This document shows, one piece after another, positions 16,940 through 26,184 of a stretch of DNA of 64,000 bases. The notes below the pieces were generated by a model. The model was not told where the DNA came from. It was given only the letters and a program-made list of their open reading frames with translations, and searched no databases. A program made the translations under genes and the position numbers. Source of the stretch: Streptomyces sp. DvalAA-43 (GTDB taxonomy: Bacteria > Actinomycetota > Actinomycetes > Streptomycetales > Streptomycetaceae); the NCBI RefSeq assembly GCF_900091725.1, contig NZ_FMBW01000080.1, forward strand, positions 1-64,000, written 5' to 3'. Each line of letters starts with the position of its first letter. Positions within the stretch are counted from its first letter, which is position 1.

Positions 16940-19900
16940 ACTGTTCGAGGAGCAGGCCGCCCGGACACCCGGCGCGACAGCGCTGATCCATGACGGCGAA
17001 CGGATCGACTACGCCGGACTCGACGAACGGGCGGCCCGGATGGCGGGGCTGCTGGCCGCGAAGGGCATCCGGGCCGGCGACACGGTCGGCGTGTACCTGG
17101 AGCGTTCCACCGCACTCGTCGTGACGGTGCTCGGCATCCTGAAGGCCGGGGCCGGATACGTGATGCTGGATCCCGGCTTCCCCGCCGAACGGCTGCGCAC
17201 GATGGCCGAGGACGCGCGGGTGGTCGCGGTGGTCGCGGCCCGCGACGCCGCACCCGGGGCCTTCGATGTGGTGCCGGTGCACATCGAGGACGCCCACGGG
17301 GCGCGGCCGCTGCCGCGCGGCGCCGTCCCGGTCCGGCCCGACGACATCGCCTGCGTGATGTTCACCTCCGGCTCGACCGGACGGCCGAAGGGCATCGCCT
17401 CGTCGCACCACGCGATCACGGCGACCCTCACCGGGCAGACCTTCGCGTCCTTCGGCCCCGGCTCGGTCTGGCTCCAGTGCGCACCGCTGTCCTGGGACGC
17501 CTGCGCCCTGGAGCTGTGGGGCCCGCTCATGAACGGCGGGACCTGTGTCCTGCACCCCGGGCAGCGTCCCGAACCCTTCGTGATGGCGCGGCTCGTCGCC
17601 GAGCACGGCATCACCTCCATGTATCTGTCGGCCTCCCTCTTCAACGTCATCGTCGACGAGTACCCGCAGGTGCTGGACGGACTGCGGGAACTCGTAGTGG
17701 GCGGCGAGGCCCTGTCCGTACCGCACACGGCCCGTGCCCTGGAGCGCAGTCCCCGGCTGCGGCTGAGCAACGGCTACGGGCCCGTCGAGTGCATGATCTT
17801 CCTGACCGTCCACCCCGTCACCCTCGCCGAGCTCGGCGAGGGCCCGGTGCCGATCGGCCGTCCGCTGGCGGGGAAGCGGCTGTACATCCTCGACGAGGAC
17901 CTGCGCCCGGTGCCGGACGGTGGCACCGGTGAGATCTACGCCGCCGGGGCGGGCGTCGCCCGCGAGTACAGGGGACGGCCCGCGCTGACCGCCGAACGCT
18001 TCGTCGCCGCCCCGACCGGCGAGCGCGTCTACCGCACCGGTGACCTCGGACGACGGCGTGCCGACGGCGTACTCGAATACCTGGGCCGGGCCGACAGCCA
18101 GGTGAAGATCCGGGGCTTCCGGGTGGAGCCCGGTGAGGTCGAGACCGTACTGACCCGGCACCCCGGCATCGACCGGGCGGCGGTCGTCGCCCATGAGCAC
18201 CCGGCGGGCGACCGCCAGCTGACCGCGTACGTCGTACCCCGCGGCGGCGACCGGCGGGCCTTCCGGGAAGCGGAGCTGCGCGCCTACGCCCGCGGCATAC
18301 TGGCCGACTACCTGGTCCCGGCGGTCTTCGTGCCCCTGGACGCGCTGCCGCTGACCCCCAGCGGGAAGCTCGACCGGGCCGCCCTGCCGGAGCCCGGACC
18401 CGCGACGGCCCCTGCCCCGGCGTCGGTGAGCGGCACCGTGGCCGCCCTGTGCGAGCTGTTCTCGCAGGTGCTGCACCGGGACCCGGTCGGCCCGGACGAC
18501 GACTTCTTCTCGCTCGGCGGCCACTCCCTGCTCGCCGCCCGGCTGCTGGGCCGGATCCACACCGTGCTCGGCGTGGAGATCGACATCCGCGGGCTCTTCG
18601 AGGCGCCCACCCCGGCGCGGCTGGCCCCGCTCGTCGAAACCGCTCCCCCGGCACCGTCCGCCGCTCCCGCCCTGCCCGGCGCCGCCTCCGGCACGCTCCC
18701 GGTGTCGCACGCCCAGCACCGGCTGTGGTTCCTGGACCGGATCGGGGCCGGCGCCGCGTACAACCTGCCGATGCTGGTCCGGCTGCGGGGCACGGTCGAC
18801 CCGGCCGCGCTGGACGACGCCCTGGCCCAGGTCGCCGACCGCCACGAAGTGCTCCGTACCGTCTTCGAGGAGCGCGACGGCTCCCCCGTACGACGGGTGC
18901 TGAGCGGGGCGGCCGCACGGCCTCCCTTCCAGCAGCTGCGGATCGCCGCGGAGTCGGTGGACCGGGCGATCGAGCGGGAGGCCCGCCACCGCTTCGACCT
19001 GCGTGCCGAACTTCCCGTACGGGCCACGCTGTTCACCACCGCGGAACGGCCGGACGAGCACGCGCTCCTGGTGCTGGTCCATCACATCGCCGGGGACGGC
19101 TGGTCCCTGCGGCCGCTCTTCCGTGATCTGTCACGCGCCTACGAGGCCCGGGTGCGGGGCGCGGACACGGCCGTACTCCCCCCGCTCACCGTCCCGTACG
19201 CGGAGCACGCCCGTCACCAGCTCGACCGGCTCGGCTCCGCGTCCGATCCGCATGCGCTGGCCGCCCGTCAGCTCACGTACTGGCGCAAGGAGCTGGACGG
19301 GCTGCCGGCCGGTGGCGCGCTGCTGCCCCGCCGCGCCGGGCGCCCCGCCGCACCGGGCCCGGCCGCGCAGGTCGTGGTCCGCCGGCTCGACGCGGCGGCC
19401 CATGCCCGGGTGGTCGAATCGGCCCGCGCCCGGGGCGCCACCCTCTTCATGGCCCTGCACGCCGCGCTGGCCACCGTGCTGGTGCGGGCCGGTGCGGACG
19501 AGGACCTGGCGATCGGCGCCCCGGTGGCCGGGCGCGCCGGGGACGGCAGCGTCGAGGACGTCGTCGGGTTCTTCGTCAACATGCTGGTGCTGCGCACCGA
19601 CCTGTCCGGCGACCCCACCCCGGCCGAGGTGCTCGCCCGGGTCCGGGAGACGGACCTCGCCGCCTTCAGCCACCAGGACGTGCCGTTCGAGGACGTGGTC
19701 GGGGCCCTCAACCCACCGCGCTCCCCCGGCCGTCAGCCGTTCACCGATGTGGTCCTGGCGCTCCAGAACAACGCGCGGGCCGAGGTCACCCTGCCCGGTG
19801 CCGAGCACGGCGTCGGGATCGTCCGCACCGGCGCCGCCCGGTTCGAACTCCTGGTGGACGTCACGGACTCCACCTCGGCCCAGGGCGCACCGGACGGGCT

Positions 19901-20444
19901 GACGCTGACATTCGAGTACCGCGGGGAGGAGCTGGAGGCGGACTTCGTCCACTGGCTCGCGAACGCCCTCCCCGAGGCCCTGGCAGCGGCCACGGCCGAC
20001 CCCGGGACGCCCTTGTCCCGGCTGGGCCTCACCGAGCCGCCCCGGCGGGCCGGGGAGAGCGACCGGATCGTGCCGCCTGCCCGGCACCGGCCCGTGGGCG
20101 AGCGCCCGATGACCGCTCTGGAGCGGGAGACCGCCGCCGTGTGGTGCGAGGTCCTCGGTGTGCCGAGCGCCGGTCCGGACGACGACTTCTTCGCCCTCGG
20201 CGGCAACTCCCTGCGCGCGGTGCGCGCCGTGGCCCGGCTCGGTGCCGGGCGGCCGGTGACCGTGGCCCAGCTGTTCGCCGCGCCCACGGTCGCCGCCTTC
20301 GCCGCCGAGCTGGAGCGGGCGGTCGCCCGGCCCGTACCGGCCGCCGCGTCCCCCATCCCGCGCCGCCCCAGGGTGCCGCGCCGTCCGCAACCCCAGACCC
20401 AGCCCAGCAGAAAGCAGGAGGAGTGGCAGTGGACCTCAGTGTGA
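16923..20444 (+). CDS. Non-ribosomal peptide synthetase, A-T-C-T
   Basis: 1173 aa. A domain about 10-480 (FTSGSTGRPKG near 146), first T (GGHSLLA, Ser near 534), C (LVHHIAGDGW near 719), second T (GGNSLRA, Ser near 1096) and a Pro/Arg-rich tail. The second T has no A domain, so it must be charged by an A domain elsewhere or used for a tailoring step. Pocket residues by eye are D-A-L-Y-V-G-G-I-F, suggesting a hydrophobic residue; GPTE is GPVE. It starts with A, so it could be an initiation protein. ATG at 16923 lies downstream of AGGAGGTGA; the GTG at 16914 would abut that site. Its stop lies 16 bases inside the monooxygenase gene. Confidence 0.94.
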   Translation: MRCVHELFEEQAARTPGATALIHDGERIDYAGLDERAARMAGLLAAKGIRAGDTVGVYLERSTALVVTVLGILKAGAGYVMLDPGFPAERLRTMAEDARVVAVVAARDAAPGAFDVVPVHIEDAHGARPLPRGAVPVRPDDIACVMFTSGSTGRPKGIASSHHAITATLTGQTFASFGPGSVWLQCAPLSWDACALELWGPLMNGGTCVLHPGQRPEPFVMARLVAEHGITSMYLSASLFNVIVDEYPQVLDGLRELVVGGEALSVPHTARALERSPRLRLSNGYGPVECMIFLTVHPVTLAELGEGPVPIGRPLAGKRLYILDEDLRPVPDGGTGEIYAAGAGVAREYRGRPALTAERFVAAPTGERVYRTGDLGRRRADGVLEYLGRADSQVKIRGFRVEPGEVETVLTRHPGIDRAAVVAHEHPAGDRQLTAYVVPRGGDRRAFREAELRAYARGILADYLVPAVFVPLDALPLTPSGKLDRAALPEPGPATAPAPASVSGTVAALCELFSQVLHRDPVGPDDDFFSLGGHSLLAARLLGRIHTVLGVEIDIRGLFEAPTPARLAPLVETAPPAPSAAPALPGAASGTLPVSHAQHRLWFLDRIGAGAAYNLPMLVRLRGTVDPAALDDALAQVADRHEVLRTVFEERDGSPVRRVLSGAAARPPFQQLRIAAESVDRAIEREARHRFDLRAELPVRATLFTTAERPDEHALLVLVHHIAGDGWSLRPLFRDLSRAYEARVRGADTAVLPPLTVPYAEHARHQLDRLGSASDPHALAARQLTYWRKELDGLPAGGALLPRRAGRPAAPGPAAQVVVRRLDAAAHARVVESARARGATLFMALHAALATVLVRAGADEDLAIGAPVAGRAGDGSVEDVVGFFVNMLVLRTDLSGDPTPAEVLARVRETDLAAFSHQDVPFEDVVGALNPPRSPGRQPFTDVVLALQNNARAEVTLPGAEHGVGIVRTGAARFELLVDVTDSTSAQGAPDGLTLTFEYRGEELEADFVHWLANALPEALAAATADPGTPLSRLGLTEPPRRAGESDRIVPPARHRPVGERPMTALERETAAVWCEVLGVPSAGPDDDFFALGGNSLRAVRAVARLGAGRPVTVAQLFAAPTVAAFAAELERAVARPVPAAASPIPRRPRVPRRPQPQTQPSRKQEEWQWTSV

Positions 20445-21481
20445 TGTTCTTCGGTGCGGACAGCACCACCGCCGGCGGGGCCCGGCACACCGAGACGTAC
20501 GAGGACATCCTCGCCGTGGCCAGGACCGCCGACCGGCTCGGGTTCCACGCCGTCTGGACTCCCGAACGCCACTTCCAGCAGGTCGGGCAGGTCTTCCCCA
20601 GCCCTCCGGTGCTCAGTGCGGCGCTCGCCGTCGCCACCGAGCGGATCGGGATCCGCGCGGGCAGCGTCGTGCTGCCGCTCCACCACCCGCTGCGGGTCGC
20701 GGAGGACTGGGCCGTCGTGGACAACCTCTCGCACGGCCGGGTGGGCCTCTCCGTCGCCACCGGCTGGCACTCCAAGGACTTCACGCTGGCTCCCGAGCAG
20801 TACGCGGACCGCCGGCGGGCCGCCCTGGAGACGATCCCGCGGCTGCGCTCGCTCTGGGCGGGCGAGTCCGCCGAGTACCCCGACGGCACGGGCACCCCGG
20901 TCCAGGTCACGCCCCAGCCCCGGCCCGTGCAGGACACCCTGCCGCTGTGGGTCACCACGTCCGGCAACCCGGAGACCTGGGAGGCGGCCGGACAGCTGCG
21001 CGCCGGAGTGCTCGGCGCGACCGTCGGGCAGAGCCGGGACGAGCTGGCCGAGCGGATCGCCCGCTACCGCACCGCCTGCGCCGCGGCCCCCGACCAGCGG
21101 GGCACCGACGCGCACGGCCGGGTCACGCTGATGGCGCACACCTACGTCGGCACCGACGACGCCGAGGTCCGCCGGATGGCGAGCGCCCCGCTCAAGACCT
21201 ATCTCGCCTCGTACGTCCGCCAGACCGCGGCCAACCGTGCCGCGGACGCCGCGACCGCGAAGCTCACCGAGGAACAGACCGCGATGCTCGCCGACTTCGC
21301 GTTCGAGCGCTACCTCAGCTGGGGCAGCCTGCTCGGCTCCCCCGGCCACTGCGCCAAGATGCTCGCCGATCTGGCCGAGCTGGGCGTCGACGAGGTCGCC
21401 TGCTTCATCGACTTCGGCATCGGACGCGACGACGTACTGGCCGGGCTGCACCGGTTGGCCGAGCTGAAAGAGAACCTGTGA
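20429..21481 (+). CDS. MupA/Atu3640-type luciferase-like flavin monooxygenase
   Basis: 350 aa of the bacterial-luciferase-like TIM barrel: MDLSVMFFGAD, ILAVARTADRLGFHAVWTPERHF, GSVVLPLHHPLRVAEDWAVVDNLSHGRVGLSVATGW. WTPERHFQ and SVATGWHSKDF are characteristic of the natural-product LLM subgroup found inside NRPS and PKS operons. It uses reduced flavin and O2. The oxidation site is unknown; a carrier-bound residue on the orphan second T domain of the upstream NRPS is one possibility. GTG at 20429 is seven bases after AGGAGG; the GTG at 20423 overlaps that site. It overlaps the previous NRPS by 16 bp and the next by 1 bp (TGATG). Confidence 0.9.
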   Translation: MDLSVMFFGADSTTAGGARHTETYEDILAVARTADRLGFHAVWTPERHFQQVGQVFPSPPVLSAALAVATERIGIRAGSVVLPLHHPLRVAEDWAVVDNLSHGRVGLSVATGWHSKDFTLAPEQYADRRRAALETIPRLRSLWAGESAEYPDGTGTPVQVTPQPRPVQDTLPLWVTTSGNPETWEAAGQLRAGVLGATVGQSRDELAERIARYRTACAAAPDQRGTDAHGRVTLMAHTYVGTDDAEVRRMASAPLKTYLASYVRQTAANRAADAATAKLTEEQTAMLADFAFERYLSWGSLLGSPGHCAKMLADLAELGVDEVACFIDFGIGRDDVLAGLHRLAELKENL

Positions 21482-24400
21482 TGAGCGCCCCCACCGTTTC
21501 GCGCACCGTCCCGGGTGCCGCGTCCCCTTCCATGGCCGAGCGGTTCGGCGCACTCGGCAGGGAGCAGCGGGTCCGCCTGATGCGCCGCCTGCTGGAGGCG
21601 GGGCGGTCCCGCGAGATACCCGCCGTCATACCGCCGCGCGACCCGGCCCGCCGGGTGCCGCTCAGCCCCGCCCAGCACGACCTGTGGGTGTACGACTCGC
21701 TGTATCCCGGTACCCCCGCGCTCAACCTGTGCGCCGCCTACCACTTCGAGCAGCCCGTGGACCCGGCGCATCTGGAGACGGCACTGACGCTGATCCAGAG
21801 CCACCACGACATCCTGCGGACCCGGATCGTGACGGACCCGTCGGGCGAGCTGCACGTCGAGTTCCACGACGAGGGGACCTTCGGCCTGGAGCACGAGGAT
21901 CTGCGGGGCACCGGCAGGACGATCGACGAGGCCTTCGAGACCTTCCGCAGCCGCCCCTTCGACCTCGGCCGGGACAAGCTGATCCGGGCCAGGTTCGTCC
22001 GGGTCGACGAGCGGCGTTCCACCCTGATGCTGAGCCTGCACCACACCATCAGCGACTGGTGGTCGTTCGATGTCCTGCAGAACGAGTTCGCGCAGGCGTA
22101 CGGCGCCCTGCGCGACGGCCTGGCGCCGCCGCTCACCCGGCCCGCCGTCCAGTACGCCGACTTCTCGGCCTGGCAGAGCGAGCTGGCGGATTCCGGGGTG
22201 TTCGCGAGCCGGCTCGACTTCTGGCGGCGCTATCTCGCCGACCCGCCCGGTCCGCTCACCGTGCCGGGCGCCGTCGCCTCCGCCGACGGGGGTGACGGCA
22301 TCGCCCAGGTCCCCTTCCACATCGACGCGCGGACCACCGCCGCCGTGCGGGCGCTGGCCCGGGAGCGCGGGGCCTCGGTCTACGTCGTCCTGATGGCCGC
22401 CTTCGCCGTCCTGGCGCACCGGGTCAGCGGCGCCGACGACCTGGTGATCGGCACCCCCATCGCCAACCGCGCGGCCAAGGGCCTCGACCGGGTCATCGGG
22501 TACGTCATGAACGCCGTGCCGACCCGCTGGCGCGTGACCTCGGACCGGTCCTTCGCCGATGTGCTCGCCGGGTTCGCCGTCGACTTCCCGGATCTGATGG
22601 CCAACGCGGACGTGCCCGTGGGCCGGATCGTGTCGGCCGCCGCGCCCGAGCGCAGCGCGGGCCGGGCCCCGCTGTACCAGTGGGTGTTCATGCACCTGAC
22701 GCAACAGCCGAGCGTCTCGGTGATGAAGGAGTTCGCGGAGCCGGAGCGCATCCACACCGGCGGCGAGCACGACCTGGTCGGCGTGGTGAAGGACAGCGGT
22801 GACGGCATGGAGGGCAGCTTCGGGCTGCGTACCGATGTCTTCGGCCCCGAGACGGTGGCCCGCTGGACGCAGTGCTACGTCGAGCTGCTGCGGCGGATCA
22901 CCGCCGACCCCACCGCGCTCATCGGTGACATCGACCTGGTGCCCTCGGCGATGCGCGGTCAGCTGCTCGCCGGCTCCGCCGGGCCCACCGCCCCCGCGCC
23001 CCTCCCGCTGCCCGAGCTGGTGACCCGGCAGGCGGCCCGCACGCCGGACGCACCGGCCCTGGAGTCCCCCGGGCACACCCTGAGCTACGCCCGGCTCGAC
23101 GACCGGGTGGCCCGGCTGGCGGGCCGGCTGGTGCGGCTCGGGGCGGGTCCCGGGCGGATCGTGGCCCTCGCCCTCGCGCGCGGCAGCGACTGGCCGGTGG
23201 CGGCGCTGGCCGTCCAGCGCGCCGGAGCCGCCTATCTGCCGCTCGACCCCGCCCACCCGGCCGAGCGGATCCGCCGGGTCCTGGCCGAGGCCGCTCCCGT
23301 GCTCCTGGTCACCGAGCCCGGCGCCACGCCCCCGGAGACGGATCTGCCGGTCCTGGTCCTCGACGAAAACGCCTGGGCCGGGGAGCCGCTGCCGCCGGGC
23401 GGCCCGGCACCCCACGACGCCGCCCACGTCATCCACACCTCCGGCTCCACCGGCACCCCCAAGGGCGTGATCGTCACCCACGCGGGTGTGGCCGCGCTCA
23501 CCCGGAGCCTGGTGGACGGCATCGGGCTCGACGCCGACAGCCGGGTGCTCCAGCTCGGGCCGCCCTCCTTCGACATCTCCGTAGGCGAGCTGTGCCTGGC
23601 CTTCGGCTCGGGCGGAACCCTGGTGCTGCCCCCCGCCGGTCCGCTGGTGGGCGAGGCCCTCGGGACGGTGCTGACCGAGCGGCGGATCTCCTGCGCGTTC
23701 GTCCCCCCGTCCGTGCTCGCGACCGTTCCGGCCGGACCGCATCCGGAGCTGCGGGCCCTGGTCGTCGGCGCGGAGGCCTGCCCGCCGGAGCTGGTGGCCC
23801 GCTGGGCCGTCGCGGGGCGGCGCTTCCACAACGCCTACGGGCCCACCGAGTCGACCGTCGTCTCCACCTTCTCCGGGCCGCTGGCCGCCGACGGGACGGT
23901 GCCGCCCATCGGTACCCCGGTGGCGGGCACCACCGCCTACGTCCTCGACGACCGGCTCCGCCCGGTGCCCGCCGGGGCCGGTGGTGAGCTGTACCTGGCC
24001 GGTGCCGGGCTCGCCCGCGGCTATCTGGGACGGGCCGCGCTCACCGCCGAGCGGTTCGTCGCCGACCCGTACGGTCCGCCCGGCAGCCGTATGTACCGCA
24101 CCGGCGATCTGGCCCACCGCGACGACAGTGGCAGCACGTACTACCTCGGGCGCGGCGACGAGCAGGTGAAGCTGCGCGGGCTGCGGATCGAGCCGGGTGA
24201 GATCGCCGCCGCGCTGGTGGAACATCCCGACGTGGAACGGGCGGTGGCCGTCGTACGGCACGACCGGGGCGGCGCCGCGCAGCTCGTCGCGTACGTGGTG
24301 CCCGTGCGGGGAGCGGAGATCGACGAGGACGCGCTGCTGCTGCACGCCTCCGGGCGGCTGCCCGCGGCCATGGTCCCGGCCGCCGTGGTGGCTCTGGACG

Positions 24401-26184
24401 CGCTGCCGCTGTCGCCCCATGGCAAGCTCGACCGGGCCGCGCTGCCCGCCCCCGCCGCCCGGACCGCGGACACCGTCCGGCTCCCCGGGTCGGCGCGCGA
24501 GGAGATCCTCTGCGGGCTGTTCGCCGAGCTCCTCGACCTCGAACAGGCCGGTGTCGACGACGACTTCTTCCGTCTCGGCGGCGACAGCATCATGGCGATC
24601 CAGCTCGCCGCCCGCGCGCGGGCGGCCGGTCTGGTGCTCTCGCCGCACGATGTGTTCACCGTACGGACCCCGGCCAGGCTGGCCGTGCTGGCCCGCACGC
24701 CGGAGGCCGACGCCCCGGAGCAGGAGGACACCGGAACCGGGCGGCTGCCCCTCACCCCGGTGATGCGGTGGTGGCGCGAACAGGTCGAGGACACGGCCGC
24801 GTTCACCCAGTCCATGCTGTTCCCGCTGGCGTCCGGCACCGGACTCGCGGCGATCGAGGAGGCCGTCTCCGTACTGGTCGCACGGCACGCCGCGCTGCGG
24901 ATGCGCCTGGTGCGGGAGGACGACACCGGCTGGGAACTCCAGGTGCCCGAGGAGAGCACGCCCGCCGGGGCGCGAGCCGTCCGGCTGGCCGTTCCGGCGG
25001 ACACCGATCTCCACTCCCGGGCGACGGAGCTGGCCCGCACCCTCACCCTCCGGCCCGAGGACGGCGAGATGGTGCGGGCGGTGTGGCTCGACCCCGGTTC
25101 CGGCCGGCCCGGCGCCCTGCTGCTGACCGTGCACCACCTGGCCGTGGACGGATTCTCCTGGCGGGTGCTCGGCGAGGAGCTCGCCGCGGCGCTCGACCGC
25201 CGGCCCGGGGGCGGCACCGCACCCGCGCGGACCGCCTCGTTCGCCCGGTGGTCCCGGCTGCTCACCGAGGAGGCCGGGCTGCGGCTCGATGAACTCCCCT
25301 GGTGGGAGCGGCAGCTGGCGGACGACACGGCCCGCCTCGCCGACGGCCTGGGGGCGGACGGGCGGCGGGAGACCCTCACCTTCGACCTGGACCCCGGGCT
25401 CACCCGCGGTGTGCTCGTCACCCTGCCCGCCGCCTTCAACTGCCGCCCCGACGCGGTGATGCTGACCGCGCTGACAGCGGCGGCCGTCGAGCGGCGGGGC
25501 ACCGGATCCGCGCTCGTCGTCCATCTGGAGGGCCATGGGCGCGAGACCGTCTCCGCGCGGGTCGATGTGTCGGGCACCGTCGGCTGGTTCACCACGCAGT
25601 ACCCGGTCCGCCTGGACATCGGTGCCGCGTCGGTGGCGCCCGGCGGCCGGCCGGGCGAGGCCCTGAAGTGTGTCAAGGAGCAGCTGCGGGAGGTGCCCGC
25701 CGGCGGTCTCGGCTGGGGGCTGCTGCGCTACCTCGACCCGGACACGGGCCCGGCACTGGCCGCGCTCCCGGTGCCCGACGTCCGCTTCAACTATCTGGGC
25801 CGGTTCGCCCCGGGCGACGCGGCGGGCGGGCGGCTGCTCGAACCGGGCCCGGACGCCGTGCCGCTGGCGCACACCCTGGAGGTGGATGTGCTGGCCCGGG
25901 AGGAGAACGGCGAGTCCGTACTGGAGGCGAGCTTCTCGTACCCGTCGGGGGTGCTCACCGAGGACGAGGTGCGCGCACTGGCCGGGGCGTGGTCCGAGGC
26001 GCTCGGCGTGCTGGCCGACCACTGCGGGCCGGACGCCGGGGCCGCCCACGCCCCGTCCGACTTCCCGCTCGTCGACCTCACCGGCGACCAGCTCGAACTG
26101 CTCGGGCAGGACATGGACTTCGGCGACCTCGACGCCGGACTCGACGACACCGGCTCCACCGGCGGCGAAGGAGAGCGACGATGA
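21481..26184 (+). CDS. Non-ribosomal peptide synthetase, C-A-T-E
   Basis: 1567 aa. A helical N-terminal segment (ERFGALGREQRVRLMRRLLEAG, possibly a docking element) precedes a C domain whose active site is HHTISDW near 186, with the usual Gly after Asp replaced by Trp. The A domain (HTSGSTGTPKG near 653; pocket D-I-G-F-V-G-A-V-V by eye) is followed by T (GGDSIMA near 1035; GGDS is typical before E). The epimerisation domain shows VHHLAVDGFSW near 1218, LEGHGRE and VGWFTTQYPV. The module therefore adds a residue delivered as the D epimer. Its C-terminal tail (DFPLVDLTGDQLELL) resembles the ends of E modules that hand on to a partner protein. ATGA overlap with the next NRPS. Confidence 0.95.
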   Translation: MSAPTVSRTVPGAASPSMAERFGALGREQRVRLMRRLLEAGRSREIPAVIPPRDPARRVPLSPAQHDLWVYDSLYPGTPALNLCAAYHFEQPVDPAHLETALTLIQSHHDILRTRIVTDPSGELHVEFHDEGTFGLEHEDLRGTGRTIDEAFETFRSRPFDLGRDKLIRARFVRVDERRSTLMLSLHHTISDWWSFDVLQNEFAQAYGALRDGLAPPLTRPAVQYADFSAWQSELADSGVFASRLDFWRRYLADPPGPLTVPGAVASADGGDGIAQVPFHIDARTTAAVRALARERGASVYVVLMAAFAVLAHRVSGADDLVIGTPIANRAAKGLDRVIGYVMNAVPTRWRVTSDRSFADVLAGFAVDFPDLMANADVPVGRIVSAAAPERSAGRAPLYQWVFMHLTQQPSVSVMKEFAEPERIHTGGEHDLVGVVKDSGDGMEGSFGLRTDVFGPETVARWTQCYVELLRRITADPTALIGDIDLVPSAMRGQLLAGSAGPTAPAPLPLPELVTRQAARTPDAPALESPGHTLSYARLDDRVARLAGRLVRLGAGPGRIVALALARGSDWPVAALAVQRAGAAYLPLDPAHPAERIRRVLAEAAPVLLVTEPGATPPETDLPVLVLDENAWAGEPLPPGGPAPHDAAHVIHTSGSTGTPKGVIVTHAGVAALTRSLVDGIGLDADSRVLQLGPPSFDISVGELCLAFGSGGTLVLPPAGPLVGEALGTVLTERRISCAFVPPSVLATVPAGPHPELRALVVGAEACPPELVARWAVAGRRFHNAYGPTESTVVSTFSGPLAADGTVPPIGTPVAGTTAYVLDDRLRPVPAGAGGELYLAGAGLARGYLGRAALTAERFVADPYGPPGSRMYRTGDLAHRDDSGSTYYLGRGDEQVKLRGLRIEPGEIAAALVEHPDVERAVAVVRHDRGGAAQLVAYVVPVRGAEIDEDALLLHASGRLPAAMVPAAVVALDALPLSPHGKLDRAALPAPAARTADTVRLPGSAREEILCGLFAELLDLEQAGVDDDFFRLGGDSIMAIQLAARARAAGLVLSPHDVFTVRTPARLAVLARTPEADAPEQEDTGTGRLPLTPVMRWWREQVEDTAAFTQSMLFPLASGTGLAAIEEAVSVLVARHAALRMRLVREDDTGWELQVPEESTPAGARAVRLAVPADTDLHSRATELARTLTLRPEDGEMVRAVWLDPGSGRPGALLLTVHHLAVDGFSWRVLGEELAAALDRRPGGGTAPARTASFARWSRLLTEEAGLRLDELPWWERQLADDTARLADGLGADGRRETLTFDLDPGLTRGVLVTLPAAFNCRPDAVMLTALTAAAVERRGTGSALVVHLEGHGRETVSARVDVSGTVGWFTTQYPVRLDIGAASVAPGGRPGEALKCVKEQLREVPAGGLGWGLLRYLDPDTGPALAALPVPDVRFNYLGRFAPGDAAGGRLLEPGPDAVPLAHTLEVDVLAREENGESVLEASFSYPSGVLTEDEVRALAGAWSEALGVLADHCGPDAGAAHAPSDFPLVDLTGDQLELLGQDMDFGDLDAGLDDTGSTGGEGERR

